Of a DNA stretch of 64,000 nucleotides, positions 34,436-43,146 are shown piece after piece. The notes below the pieces were generated by a model. It saw only the letters and a program-made list of their open reading frames with translations, was not told where the DNA came from and made no database searches. The position numbers and the translations under genes were made by a program. The stretch spans positions 32,091 through 96,090 of the forward strand of contig NZ_KZ672953.1 of NCBI RefSeq assembly GCF_002954775.1, read 5' to 3'. This DNA is from Streptomyces geranii (GTDB lineage Bacteria; Actinomycetota; Actinomycetes; Streptomycetales; Streptomycetaceae). Position 1 is the first letter of the stretch; each line of letters opens with the position of its first letter.

Positions 34436-34897
34436 GTGTTCAATGACGTAGGACCGCTCGAACTGGTGACGCTCGTGCTCCTCGCCGTGCTCGTCTTCGG
34501 TCCGGAGAAGCTGCCGAAGATGATCCAGGACGTCACGCGCACCATCCGCAAGATCCGGGAGTTCTCGGAAGGCGCGAAGCAGGACATCCGCGAGGAACTG
34601 GGCCCGGAGTTCAAGGACTTCGAGTTCGAGGACCTGAACCCCAAGACGTTCATCCGCAAGCAGCTGGACAACGACGAGCTGGGGCTCAAGGAGATCCGCA
34701 ACGGCTTCGACCTGAAGAAGGAGATGGCCGAGGTCACGGACGCGGTCCACGGCCGCGAGGCCGACTCCTCGTCCTCCCCGTCGTCGTCTTCCTCCTCCTC
34801 CGCGTCGTCCTCCTCCGGTACCTCCGGCGGCACCGTCGACATGACGAAGAAGCCCGAGCCGGACGAGCGTCCGCCCTACGACGCGGACGCCACCTGA
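34436..34897 (+). CDS. tatB: Twin-arginine translocase subunit TatB
   Basis: A 153-residue protein. The N-terminal helix (about residues 7-22) is followed by FGPEKLPKMIQDVTRTIRKIREFSEGAKQDI, the TatA/B hallmark and amphipathic helix. A long helical region and then a Ser-rich tail (SSSSPSSSSSSSASSSSG, near residues 112-129) follow. GTG 34436 lies 6 bases after AAGGAG. It sits alone, downstream of htrA, as in mycobacteria. Confidence 0.93.
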   Translation: MFNDVGPLELVTLVLLAVLVFGPEKLPKMIQDVTRTIRKIREFSEGAKQDIREELGPEFKDFEFEDLNPKTFIRKQLDNDELGLKEIRNGFDLKKEMAEVTDAVHGREADSSSSPSSSSSSSASSSSGTSGGTVDMTKKPEPDERPPYDADAT

Positions 34898-35121
34898 CCC
34901 TCGCGGCGACGCCCGCGCGCGTGACGCGATTCATACTCCGACCGGGCCCCTGAGGGCCCGATCCGGGCTTCCGCACGGCCTACGCGCCGGTTGCTTTCCC
35001 GGTTGCCCGCCACGCTGTGGATATGCTGCCGAGTTGTTGTGGGGCCGTACATCAGCGGGCAACGCCGCCCGAAGGGGGGCGGGCCGCCCGGGCCGACGAG
35101 AACGAGGAGGCGTCCGGGTAC

Positions 35122-35781
35122 ATGGAGACGACAAGTCGGGTGGGCGCGCAGGCGCCGGCCGCGGAGGGCGGACAACCTGTCCCCTCCGCCCGGCGCACGG
35201 TCGACGGCTATCTGCTGGCGCCCTTCCCTTGGTACGGCCTCGACGAGGCCTTCACGGGACAGCGCTGGCTGATGCAGGTGGGTACGGCGGCCGACGGCGC
35301 CGTCGAGCACGGTTCGATCGGGCACGGTGACGAACCCTCCATAAGGCACGAGGCGATGGGGGAGGACAAGGACCGGTTCGCGGTGGTCGTCACCGTGGCC
35401 GCCAACCCCGTACGGCGAAGTGCGGACGGCACGGGGCTGCTGGAGGCCACCTCGGTGTCCTCGGCGGCCTGGCTGGCCGGTGTGGGGCTGCTGTCCTTCA
35501 CCTGGCCCGGGCAGATGGACCACACCCTCCGGGACGACTGGCTGGACCAGCAGACGGAGACGGCGTGGGTCCTCGCGGACGATCTCGGCGGTTCCGACTG
35601 GTCCACGCTGTCCCTGCCGGTCGACGGCGTGCCCACGCCCTTCCACTACCGCGAGTCCGAGTTCGGCTGGGTGCTGGCCGGGTCGACGCAGGAGGGTGTG
35701 CATGTGGGGGCGTACGGGCGGGGGATGAGTGCGTACGGTCTTGGCTTCGCCGTGATCAAGGATATTGGCGTGTACGAGTGA
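35122..35781 (+). CDS. Hypothetical protein
   Basis: A 219-residue protein with no motif I recognise. It contains aromatic-rich blocks (FPWYGLDEAFTGQRWLMQVGTAAD, FTWPGQMDHTLRDDW, FHYRESEFGWVLAGSTQEGVHVGAYGRGMSAYGLGFAVI). No signal peptide or membrane helix. The ATG at 35122 follows GAGGAGG by 11 bases; the open frame extends further upstream. I believe close relatives occur in Streptomyces next to tatB and mrp. Confidence 0.7.
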   Translation: METTSRVGAQAPAAEGGQPVPSARRTVDGYLLAPFPWYGLDEAFTGQRWLMQVGTAADGAVEHGSIGHGDEPSIRHEAMGEDKDRFAVVVTVAANPVRRSADGTGLLEATSVSSAAWLAGVGLLSFTWPGQMDHTLRDDWLDQQTETAWVLADDLGGSDWSTLSLPVDGVPTPFHYRESEFGWVLAGSTQEGVHVGAYGRGMSAYGLGFAVIKDIGVYE

Positions 35782-35782
35782 A

Positions 35783-35814
35783 GGAGGGGCGCCGTTTGTT
35801 TGGGGCGCCCCTCC
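35783..35814. terminator. Terminator between convergent genes
   Basis: An 11-bp perfect stem (GGAGGGGCGCC with GGCGCCCCTCC) and a 10-base loop directly follows the preceding stop codon. Confidence 0.7.
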
Positions 35815-35854
35815 GTTGTGGGGTGTGGGGTTGTGTGGCGGGTGCTGCGCCGTC

Positions 35855-35885
35855 GTGGCTGGTCGCGCAGTTCCCCGCGCCCCTA
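35855..35885 (+). repeat. Intergenic repeat A, copy 2
   Basis: GTGGCTGGTCGCGCAGTTCC followed by CCGCGCCCCT, the same sequence as at 15023, but here without the inverted second arm. It lies in the 130-base gap between convergent genes. Confidence 0.7.
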
Positions 35886-35911
35886 AAAGCAAAAGCCCCG
35901 GCTGAGGTCTC

Positions 35912-37045
35912 TCAGAACTTGTTCCTCGGAGTGATCCCCAGCGACAGTCCCGCGAGGCCCCGCTGGCGTCCCCCCAGCTTTCCGGCGATGCCGCGCAGTG
36001 CCGCGCCCGCCGGGGAGTCCGGGTCGGTCAGGACGACCGGGCGGCCGTCGTCGCCGCCCTCGCGGAGGCGGACGTCGATCGGGATGGAGCCGAGGACCGG
36101 GACCGACGCCCCGGTGGTGCGGGTGAGGCCGTCGGCGACGCTCTGGCCGCCGCCCGTGCCGAAGACGTCGACCATCTCGCCGCAGTGCGGGCAGGGCAGG
36201 CCCGCCATGTTCTCGACCACGCCGACGATCTTCTGGTGGGTCTGTACGGCGATGGCACCCGCCCGCTCGGCCACCTCGGCAGCCGCCTGCTGAGGCGTCG
36301 TCACGACCAGGATCTCGGCGTTCGGGACCAGCTGGGCGACGGAGATCGCGATGTCGCCCGTGCCCGGCGGGAGGTCCAGGAGCAGGACGTCCAGGTCGCC
36401 CCAGTACACGTCCGCCAGGAACTGCTGGAGGGCCCGGTGGAGCATCGGGCCGCGCCAGACGACCGGGGTGTTGCCCGGGGTGAACATACCGATGGAGATG
36501 ACCTTCACGCCGTGCGAGGACGGCGGCATGATCATGTTCTCGACCTGGGTCGGGAGCCCCTCGACGCCCAGCATGCGCGGCACGCTGTGGCCGTAGATGT
36601 CGGCGTCGACCACGCCCACCTTGAGACCGTCGGCCGCCATCGCCGCCGCCAGGTTGACGGTGACCGACGACTTGCCGACCCCGCCCTTGCCGGACGCGAT
36701 CGCGTACACGCGCGTGAGGGAGCCCGGTTTGGCGAAGGGGACCTCGCGGTCGGCCTGGCCGCCGCGCAGGGCGGACGCCAGATCCTTGCGCTGGTTGTCG
36801 CTCATGACGTCCAGTTCGACGTCGACGCGCGTGACGCCCTCGACCCGCGAGACCGCCTCCGTCACGTTCTTCGTGATCGTGTCGCGCATCGGGCAGCCGG
36901 AGACCGTCAGGTACACGGCGACCGCGACCGCCCCGTCCGCGCCGACGACCACCGACTTCACCATCCCCAGCTCGGTGATGGGTCGCTGGATCTCGGGGTC
37001 GTTCACCGTCGCCAGTGCTTCACGCACCGCGTCTTCCGTAGCCAT
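35912..37045 (-). CDS. mrp: Mrp/ApbC family P-loop ATPase
   Basis: A 377-residue protein. The N-terminal DUF59-like domain (REALATVNDPEIQRPITELGMV, C in SGCPMRD) is followed by the MRP/NBP35 ATPase with deviant Walker A GKGGVGKSSVTVNLA, Walker B LDVLLLDLPPGTGD, and the metal-binding CPHC motif (GLPCPHCGEMVDVFG). It is a probable Fe-S cluster carrier. I use ATG 37045; GTG 37051 is two codons upstream. It is followed in transcription by nothing close on this strand. Confidence 0.92.
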   Translation of the reverse strand: MATEDAVREALATVNDPEIQRPITELGMVKSVVVGADGAVAVAVYLTVSGCPMRDTITKNVTEAVSRVEGVTRVDVELDVMSDNQRKDLASALRGGQADREVPFAKPGSLTRVYAIASGKGGVGKSSVTVNLAAAMAADGLKVGVVDADIYGHSVPRMLGVEGLPTQVENMIMPPSSHGVKVISIGMFTPGNTPVVWRGPMLHRALQQFLADVYWGDLDVLLLDLPPGTGDIAISVAQLVPNAEILVVTTPQQAAAEVAERAGAIAVQTHQKIVGVVENMAGLPCPHCGEMVDVFGTGGGQSVADGLTRTTGASVPVLGSIPIDVRLREGGDDGRPVVLTDPDSPAGAALRGIAGKLGGRQRGLAGLSLGITPRNKF

Positions 37046-37088
37046 AACCACGATGGTACGGCGCCGCGCACAGCCCCCGGAAAGCCCG

Positions 37089-37739
37089 TCACCGGTCTTC
37101 TACGTCACGCCCCCGCGGCCGTTCCGCCGGGAATACACCGGGTCCTCCGGAACGGCGCTCGGAACGACGCTCGGGAGGCCCGTCGGCGTGCCGTCCCTCG
37201 TACCGCTCCTCGTACCGTTCCTCCAGCTCCTTGACCAGGTCCTGCAGCTCCGATCGGATCCAGTCCCGGGTCGCGACCTCGCCGAGCCCGGCGCGCAGGG
37301 AGGCGATCTCGCGGGTCAGGTACTCGGTGTCGGCGATCGACCGCTCGTTCTGCTTGCGGTCCTGTTCGAGGTTGACGCGGTCGCGGTCGTCCTGCCGGTT
37401 CTGCGCGAGCAGGATCAGCGGGGCCGCGTAGGACGCCTGGAGGGACAGCATCAGCGTCAGGAAGATGAACGGGTAGTGGTCGAAGCGCAGGTCACGCGGC
37501 GCGCTCACGTTCCACACCACCCACAGGATGATGACGACCGTCATCCAGACGATGAACCGCCCGGTCCCCAGGAAGCGCGCGATGCGTTCGGAAAGCCGTC
37601 CGAAGGCCTCCGGGTCGTACTCGGGCAGCAGCCGGCGCCGAGGCGCGCGCGGCTGGTCGAGCCGGACCCGGGACCGGCCGCCGGCCGTGGCACCGCCGGC
37701 CGCGCGCTCGCGTGCGCCGGACTCGCGCTCAGGAGCCAT
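37089..37739 (-). CDS. DUF1003 membrane protein
   Basis: A 216-residue protein. The DUF1003 core is SERIARFLGTGRFIVWMTVVIILWVVWNV and FDHYPFIFLTLMLSLQASYAAPLILLAQNRQDDRDR, giving two membrane helices. A coiled-coil tail runs from about residue 125 to 195 and is rich in Arg/Glu. Its start overlaps the CBS-protein gene by 11 bases (37729-37739), so the two are translationally coupled. DUF1003 proteins often travel with Mg/cation-related CBS proteins. Confidence 0.9.
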   Translation of the reverse strand: MAPERESGARERAAGGATAGGRSRVRLDQPRAPRRRLLPEYDPEAFGRLSERIARFLGTGRFIVWMTVVIILWVVWNVSAPRDLRFDHYPFIFLTLMLSLQASYAAPLILLAQNRQDDRDRVNLEQDRKQNERSIADTEYLTREIASLRAGLGEVATRDWIRSELQDLVKELEERYEERYEGRHADGPPERRSERRSGGPGVFPAERPRGRDVEDR

Positions 37740-39030
37740 GCGTACCGCCCTCCCCGGCCGGGGGCACGGCCTCGTCGAGGTGGAACTCGGTCTCCCGCCA
37801 GTCCTCGGGCAGCATGTGGTCGAGTACGTCGTCCACGGTCACCGCGCCCAGCAGCGACCCGCTCTCGTCGACCACCGGCGCCGCCACCATGTCGTACGTC
37901 GCGAAGAACCCGGCGACGACCGGCAGTTCGGCGTCCGGGGAGAGCGGCTGCAGGTCGTCGTCGACGAGCGAGCCGACCAGGGTGTACGGCGGGTCGCGCA
38001 GCAGCCGCTGGAAGTGGACGGCGCCCAGGTACTTGCCGGTCGGCGTCTCGTCGGGCGGCCGGCACACGTATACCTGGGCGGCCAGCGCCGGGGAGAGGTC
38101 GGGCTCGCGGATGCGGGCCAGCGCGTCGGCGACGGTCGCGTCGGGCCGCAGGACGATCGGCTCGGTCGTCATCAGCCCGCCCGCCGTGTCCTCGCGGTAG
38201 GCCATCAGGCGGCGCATGTCGGCCGCGTCGGAGGGCTGCATGAGGCTCAGCAGCCGTTCCTGGTCGGCCTCGGGCAGCTCGCCGAGGAGGTCGGCCGCGT
38301 CGTCCGGGTCCATCGCCTCCAGGACGTCGGCGGCGCGCTCCTCCTTGAGCTTCCCGAGGATCTCGATCTGATCGTCCTCGGGCAGCTCTTCGAGTACGTC
38401 GGCCAGCCGGTCGTCGTCGAGAGCGGCGGCCACCTCGGCGCGCCGCTTGGGCGACAGGTGATGCAGGACGTTCGCGAGGTCGGCGGGGCGCAGCTGCTCG
38501 AAGGTGGCGAGGAGGCTCTCGGCGCCCTGTCCGTCCTCCTCCAGGGAGAACCCGGTGACAGCCGACCAGTCGACGGTCAGTGTCTCGCCGGTGTTGCGCC
38601 GGAAGGCTCCGCCGCGGCCCTTCTTCCGTACGAAGACCCGCTCGATCTCCCAGTCCCGGCGGGCCGGCAGCTGTCGTACCGCCACGTCCAGGACGGTGAC
38701 CTCCTCGCCGGTCTCGTTCAGGGTGACGCGCCGGTCGAGGAGTTCGCCGAGGACGAGGCGCTCGGTGGGGCGCTGCTCGAAGCGCCGGACGTTCAGCACG
38801 CCCGTCGTGACGACCTGGCCCGACTCGATGCCGGTGACGCGGGTCATGGGCATGAAGACGCGGCGCCGGGTGGTGAGTTCGACGACCAGGCCGAGCAGCC
38901 GGGGCGGGCGGTGGCTGACGCGGAGCATGGCGACGAGGTCGCGGACGCGGCCCACCTGGTCGCCGTTCGGGTCGAAGACGGCCGTACCGGCGAGGTGCGA
39001 GACGAAGACGCGGGGCGAGGCCGCGGCCAT
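37729..39030 (-). CDS. Soluble MgtE_N/CBS-domain protein with PRC-barrel head
   Basis: A 433-residue protein. Order of domains: two PRC-barrel-like beta domains (about 1-165), MgtE intracellular N domain (about 170-275, with repeats such as LADVLEELPEDDQIEILGKL), and a pair of CBS domains (about 280-410, e.g. MTTEPIVLRPDATVADAL, AAPVVDESGSLLGAVTVDDVLDHML). The membrane channel of MgtE is missing, so it may be a cytosolic magnesium or nucleotide sensor. It heads a coupled pair with DUF1003. Confidence 0.9.
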   Translation of the reverse strand: MAAASPRVFVSHLAGTAVFDPNGDQVGRVRDLVAMLRVSHRPPRLLGLVVELTTRRRVFMPMTRVTGIESGQVVTTGVLNVRRFEQRPTERLVLGELLDRRVTLNETGEEVTVLDVAVRQLPARRDWEIERVFVRKKGRGGAFRRNTGETLTVDWSAVTGFSLEEDGQGAESLLATFEQLRPADLANVLHHLSPKRRAEVAAALDDDRLADVLEELPEDDQIEILGKLKEERAADVLEAMDPDDAADLLGELPEADQERLLSLMQPSDAADMRRLMAYREDTAGGLMTTEPIVLRPDATVADALARIREPDLSPALAAQVYVCRPPDETPTGKYLGAVHFQRLLRDPPYTLVGSLVDDDLQPLSPDAELPVVAGFFATYDMVAAPVVDESGSLLGAVTVDDVLDHMLPEDWRETEFHLDEAVPPAGEGGTHGS

Positions 39031-39273
39031 ACTGTGCCTCCTGTCCCGGTTGTCTGGGCTGTCCTGGCTGTCTCGGTGTGCGCTCGCGGGAGCGCGTCGG
39101 CTTGTGTCCGCGGGTATCCGAATTGCCTGCTCGGATGCGCTTCAGGCTAGCCCGTCCGGTTCGCCTCCGCCCTGGTGGGGGGTCCGGACGGACTGGCTCC
39201 GTCGGGGCCCGGCGGCACCGGTACGCTGCCGTCCAGACCGCCCAGGACACCCGTACGAGAGGCAGCCCCACCT

Positions 39274-40032
39274 GTGTCTGCGAACCCCCGTGGCCGTACC
39301 CGCAGCGCCGGACTGGTGGGCGCGATGTGCGCCCTGGCCGTGACGGGGACAGGACTGACGGGATGCGGTGCCGACCCGGACGAGGGCACGAACGGCGTCG
39401 GCAAGCTGCCCGCCGACACCATCCAGACGAAGACCCGTACGGCCGCCGAGTCCGCCGACGCCGTACGGCTCTCCGGGACCGTGGTCACCAATGGGACGAC
39501 GTACACCCTGGACATGCGCCTCAAGGACGACGGCGGCACCGGCTCGGTCACCGCGAAGGGGTCGACGTTCCGGCTGCTGCGGGTCGGCGAGCACCTGTTC
39601 CTGAAGGCGGACGCCGAGTTCTGGACCCACGAGAGCACCGGCAAGGCCGAGGACAGCGAGTCGGACGCGGCAGCCGCGAAGAAGCTCGGGGGCCTGTTCG
39701 TGAAGGTGCCGACGGGCGATCCGTCGTACAAGAAGTTCAGCGGCTTCACCGACAAGGACGTCCTCCTGGACGGCCTCCTCACCCTCCACGGCAGCCTCGC
39801 GACGGACGGCCACCACGACCAGTCGGGCACCCGCACGATCCGCATCACCGGCGACAAGGGCGACGGCGGCACCCTGGACGTCTCCCTGGAGGGCTCCCCG
39901 TACCCCCTGCGCCTGGTCCGCGCGGGCGGCGCGGGCACGCTGCTGCTGAGCGACTGGGGCAAGGACTTCGTGTTGGAAGAACCGAAGAAGAACGAGACGG
40001 TGGACTACGGTCAGCAACTCCCCAGTTCTTAA
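39274..40032 (+). CDS. Lipoprotein, LppX/LolA-like fold
   Basis: A 252-residue exported protein. The signal sequence ends in the lipobox LTGC (Cys31). The rest is beta-rich with the pattern ADAVRLSGTVVTNGTTYTLDMRLKDDGGTGSVTAKGSTFRLLRVGEHLFLKADAEFW, typical of LppX/LprG-like lipid-binding lipoproteins. GTG 39274 lies 11 bases after GAGAGG. Cargo unknown; it is the only gene in its transcript as seen here. Confidence 0.82.
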   Translation: MSANPRGRTRSAGLVGAMCALAVTGTGLTGCGADPDEGTNGVGKLPADTIQTKTRTAAESADAVRLSGTVVTNGTTYTLDMRLKDDGGTGSVTAKGSTFRLLRVGEHLFLKADAEFWTHESTGKAEDSESDAAAAKKLGGLFVKVPTGDPSYKKFSGFTDKDVLLDGLLTLHGSLATDGHHDQSGTRTIRITGDKGDGGTLDVSLEGSPYPLRLVRAGGAGTLLLSDWGKDFVLEEPKKNETVDYGQQLPSS

Positions 40033-40041
40033 ATAGGGGGG

Positions 40042-40066
40042 TATGGGGGGGCTACGCCCCCCCATA
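40042..40066. terminator. Terminator between convergent genes
   Basis: An 11-bp stem (TATGGGGGGGC with GCCCCCCCATA) and a TAC loop. A repeat A copy follows immediately. Confidence 0.75.
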
Positions 40067-40098
40067 AGGGGCGCGGGGAACTGCGCGACCAGCCCCCA
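40067..40098 (-). repeat. Intergenic repeat A, copy 3 (inverted)
   Basis: Reads on the minus strand as GGGGGCTGGTCGCGCAGTTC then CCCGCGCCCC, the same element as at 15023 and 35855, at the 3' end of two convergent genes. Confidence 0.7.
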
Positions 40099-40117
40099 CC
40101 CAGCCGCACCGGACGAA

Positions 40118-40666
40118 CTACCCCCGCCGTTTCCGGAACAGCAGCCGCGGCACACTCGCAGGGACCGGCGACCGCGTAGTCGCCGACGTAGGCACCGGCG
40201 GCGCGGCCAACGACCCCTCCGGCAGCGGGCGCAAGCCCCCCGCGCGCGGAGCCAACCGCACCACCCGGCATTCCCGCGCCCACCGATCCACCATCGCCTC
40301 ACCGTCGGGCGCGTTCAACCGCTTCCCCTTCAGCTCGCCGACAGCCGCCTCCCACTCCGGAGACCGGGGAACCAGCTCCGCGACCGTCGCCGCCCACACC
40401 ACCAACCGCCCGCCCTTGTCCTTGCTGCGCACGGTGACCTCCGCCTCCACCCCGTCGGAGAGCCCCGGCAACGGCTGCTCCCCGGGCCCGTCGCCGACCA
40501 GGACGGCCGCGCCCTCGTGCCAGACGTGCCACAGCGCGCGGGACGGCCCGGCGGGGCCCTCGACCCAGACGAGGCCGGACTTCTTGGTGGCCTCCTCGAC
40601 GAGGGCGCGGTCGAGCAGCGGGTCAGTGCCGGGCGTCGTGGGCGTCATGGGCGTCATGGGCGTCAT
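40118..40666 (-). CDS. Hypothetical protein with repeated start codons
   Basis: A 182-residue protein I do not recognise. It has WVEGPAGPSRALWHVWHEGAAVLVGDGPGEQPLPGL and a later KRLNAPDGEAMVDRWARECRVVRL, and a Pro-rich basic tail. The 5' end contains three tandem ATGACGCCC units, so ATG 40666, 40657 and 40648 are all in frame; no good Shine-Dalgarno is visible before them. It is 43 bases downstream of corA on the same strand and may be co-transcribed. Confidence 0.68.
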   Translation of the reverse strand: MTPMTPMTPTTPGTDPLLDRALVEEATKKSGLVWVEGPAGPSRALWHVWHEGAAVLVGDGPGEQPLPGLSDGVEAEVTVRSKDKGGRLVVWAATVAELVPRSPEWEAAVGELKGKRLNAPDGEAMVDRWARECRVVRLAPRAGGLRPLPEGSLAAPPVPTSATTRSPVPASVPRLLFRKRRG

Positions 40667-40709
40667 GGGCAGAAGAGTAACGACGACGCCCGCCGCCACC
40701 AGCCCCCCG

Positions 40710-41825
40710 TCACAGCCAGCCGTTGCGCTTCAGCGTGCGGTGGATGGTGACACACAGGCCCACCATGGCCGTCATGACGACCGGGTAGCCGAACTTCCAG
40801 TGCAGCTCGGGCATGTAGTCGAAGTTCATGCCGTAGACCCCGCACACCATCGTCGGTACGGCGATGATCGCGGCCCAGGACGTGATCTTCCGCATGTCCT
40901 CGTTCTGCGCGACCGACGCCTGCGCGAGGTTGGCCTGGAGGATCGAGTTGAGCAGCTCGTCGAAGCCGATCACCTGCTCCTGGACCCGGGCGAGGTGGTC
41001 GGCGACATCGCGGAAGTACTTCTGGATGTCGGGGTCGATCAGCCGCATCGGGCGCTCGCTCAGCAGCTGCATGGGCCGCAGCAGCGGCGAGACCGCCCGC
41101 TTGAACTCCAGGACCTCCCGCTTGAGCTGGTAGATCCGGCCGGCGTCGGTACCGCGCGGGGTGCCCTTGCGGCCCGGCGAGAACACCTCCGTCTCGACCT
41201 CGTCGATGTCGTCCTGCATGGCGTCCGCGACCGCGACGTAGCCGTCGACGACATGGTCGGCGATGGCGTGCAGCACGGCGGAGGGGCCCTTGGCGAGCAG
41301 CTCCGGGTCGTCCTGGAGGCGGTGGCGCAGCGCGCGCAGGGAGCCCTGGCCGCCGTGCCGGACGGTGATGAGGAAGTCCCGGCCGGTGAAGCACATCACC
41401 TCGCCGCTCTCCACGACCTCGCTGGTCGCGGTGAGTTCGGCGTGGTCGACGTAGTGGATGGTCTTGAAGACGGTGAAGAGCGTGTCGTCGTACCGCTCCA
41501 GCTTGGGCCGCTGGTGGGCCTGGATGGCGTCCTCGACGGCGAGCGGGTGGAGCCCGAACTCGCTGGCGATACCCGAGAATTCGGCCTCCGTCGGCTCGTG
41601 CAGCCCGATCCACACGAAGCCGCCGTCCCGGCGGACCTTGCGCATCGCCTCGTGAGGGGTCAGCGCCTTCGAGGTCTGGACGCGGGCGCCGTCGCGGTAG
41701 ATGCCGCAGTCGACGACGGCCGAGGGGGTCGAGGGGTCGCGCGTGGTGTCGTAGGAGCCGCTCTCCTTGCGCAGGGACGGACGGGACGGGCGGACCGCGG
41801 CACGCAGGTTGTGGATCATCGACAT
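40710..41825 (-). CDS. corA: CorA-type magnesium transporter
   Basis: A 371-residue CorA-family channel. The large cytosolic domain (about 1-305) is followed by two C-terminal membrane helices with the signature YGMNF at the end of the first (AAIIAVPTMVCGVYGMNFDYMPELHW), then a final helix and a short basic tail. The ATG at 41825 is preceded by GAAGGAG; a longer frame upstream has no support. Mg2+ (or Co2+/Ni2+) uptake is the expected role. Confidence 0.93.
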   Translation of the reverse strand: MSMIHNLRAAVRPSRPSLRKESGSYDTTRDPSTPSAVVDCGIYRDGARVQTSKALTPHEAMRKVRRDGGFVWIGLHEPTEAEFSGIASEFGLHPLAVEDAIQAHQRPKLERYDDTLFTVFKTIHYVDHAELTATSEVVESGEVMCFTGRDFLITVRHGGQGSLRALRHRLQDDPELLAKGPSAVLHAIADHVVDGYVAVADAMQDDIDEVETEVFSPGRKGTPRGTDAGRIYQLKREVLEFKRAVSPLLRPMQLLSERPMRLIDPDIQKYFRDVADHLARVQEQVIGFDELLNSILQANLAQASVAQNEDMRKITSWAAIIAVPTMVCGVYGMNFDYMPELHWKFGYPVVMTAMVGLCVTIHRTLKRNGWL

Positions 41826-42381
41826 GTGGCAGGCTCCTTCGCGACACGCAACGAAAAACCGCCGACAACGACTGGAACTACCCGGAATGGGGACGTCCTG
41901 ACTGAGGATGTTTGGCACGTCCACAAAGCGGGGAGCACCGCACCGTCGCGGTGGTGAGCTTCGCTGCTGATTCAGAACTGACGCAGATCACATGGATCGG
42001 GCAAATCGCATGGATTGGGCAAACGAAACCAAGTGCTCTTCCGCGATGACGCGCATGTGACGTGGTGCGATGCGATGCGCTGCGAGAGGTGACAGCCCAG
42101 CGGGGGAGCGGTCGGAGCAACTACATCAGCGGGCGGAAGAGCGGGTGCTACTGCACGGATGACTTCGATCCATTGCAGCCCCACCTCCTCCGGCCGGTCC
42201 CTCGTGAGGGACGATCCATTCCCCTTCGGCTTCAAGGGGAGCCCCCTAGGGGGAACTTCAGCGGTGTCGGAACTCGATAGCGGCGCTTCTGCGTGCTGCC
42301 CCGAACCCGGCCAAGGGTAACAGCCGACGGAACTGTCAAGGTGCGCGTTTGCCCGCAACTGACGAGTTCTATGCTCGCCGC
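41826..42381. other. 556-bp intergenic region with an 18-bp direct repeat
   Basis: No gene recognised. ATCACATGGATCGGGCAA (41987-42004) is repeated directly as ATCGCATGGATTGGGCAA (42005-42022) with two differences. Further on, CCCCCTAGGGGG at 42243-42254 is a short palindrome. The region should hold divergent promoters for corA and the SUFU-domain gene. Confidence 0.45.
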
Positions 42382-42978
42382 ATGGCTGATGTTCTTCCTC
42401 TGGTCGAGGCCCGGTTGCGTACGACACTGGGCGAACCGGACGCGCGCGCCGCGGTCACCTTCCTCGGTACGGACCGGGTCGAGGTGCTGCGCTTCCAGGA
42501 CCGCGACCGGGACGGGGAGATCGTCCGCTACGCCACCCTCGGCATGTCCGCGCAGCCGATGGCCGACCCCACCGCGGTGCTCGCCGACCCGGTGAAGGGC
42601 CCGCGCGCGGAACTGGTCATCTCCGTCCGGGCCGGCCTCGCCGACACCGACAAGGTGCTGCGCCCCCTCGCGATCCTCGCCGCGTCCCCGCAGGTCGAGG
42701 GCTTGATCGTGGCCCCCGGCGCCTCGCTCGACGTAGGGGAGCCGCTGTGGCCCGGGGCGCCCTTCACCTCGGTCCTGGTCGCGGAACCGGGCGGCCTGGT
42801 CGAGGACCTGGAACTGGACGAGCCCATGGACCCCGTCCACTTCCTCCCCCTGCTCCCGATGACCCCGAACGAGGCCGCCTGGAAACGCGTCCACGGCGCC
42901 CAGGCCCTCCAGGAACGCTGGCTCACCAACGGAACGGACCTACGCGACCCGGGCCGAAAGTCCGTCCCCCTGGACTGA
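42382..42978 (+). CDS. Suppressor-of-fused (SUFU) domain protein
   Basis: A 198-residue protein of the bacterial SUFU family. The order LGEPDARAAVTFLGTDRVEVLRFQDRD...RYATLGMSAQPM...PRAELVISVR...PLAILAASPQVEGLIVAPGASLDVGEPLWPGAPFTSVLVAEP and DPVHFLPLLPMTPNEAAWKRVHGAQALQERW is characteristic. Bacterial members are often immunity-like or of unknown function. The ATG at 42382 lacks a Shine-Dalgarno, so a leaderless transcript is possible. Confidence 0.82.
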   Translation: MADVLPLVEARLRTTLGEPDARAAVTFLGTDRVEVLRFQDRDRDGEIVRYATLGMSAQPMADPTAVLADPVKGPRAELVISVRAGLADTDKVLRPLAILAASPQVEGLIVAPGASLDVGEPLWPGAPFTSVLVAEPGGLVEDLELDEPMDPVHFLPLLPMTPNEAAWKRVHGAQALQERWLTNGTDLRDPGRKSVPLD

Positions 42979-43062
42979 CCCCTTACTTCTGACCCCGGAG
43001 TGACAGACATCACCAACGCCCCCTTGGAAGAAGCCAGTTGGGCAACGCCCTGCTTTTGGCCT

Positions 43063-43121
43063 TTGGGGGCGCGGGGCTGTATCCATGTGCGGCTCCGCCG
43101 CGTGGGCGCGACCAGCCCCCA
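43063..43121 (-). repeat. Intergenic repeat A-like copy 4
   Basis: Ends in GCGCGACCAGCCCCC and contains GGGGGCGCGGGGCTGTATCC, a variant of repeat A with an inserted GTGCGGCTCCGCCGCGTGGG hairpin-like segment. It lies between two convergent genes. Confidence 0.55.
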
Positions 43122-43146
43122 CGGGCCCGCAGACGAACAACCACCC

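Noticed and set aside
40118..40666. Phase-variable frameshifting by the ATGACGCCC repeat
   Set aside because: The unit is nine bases, so gain or loss keeps the frame; only the length of the N-terminus can vary.
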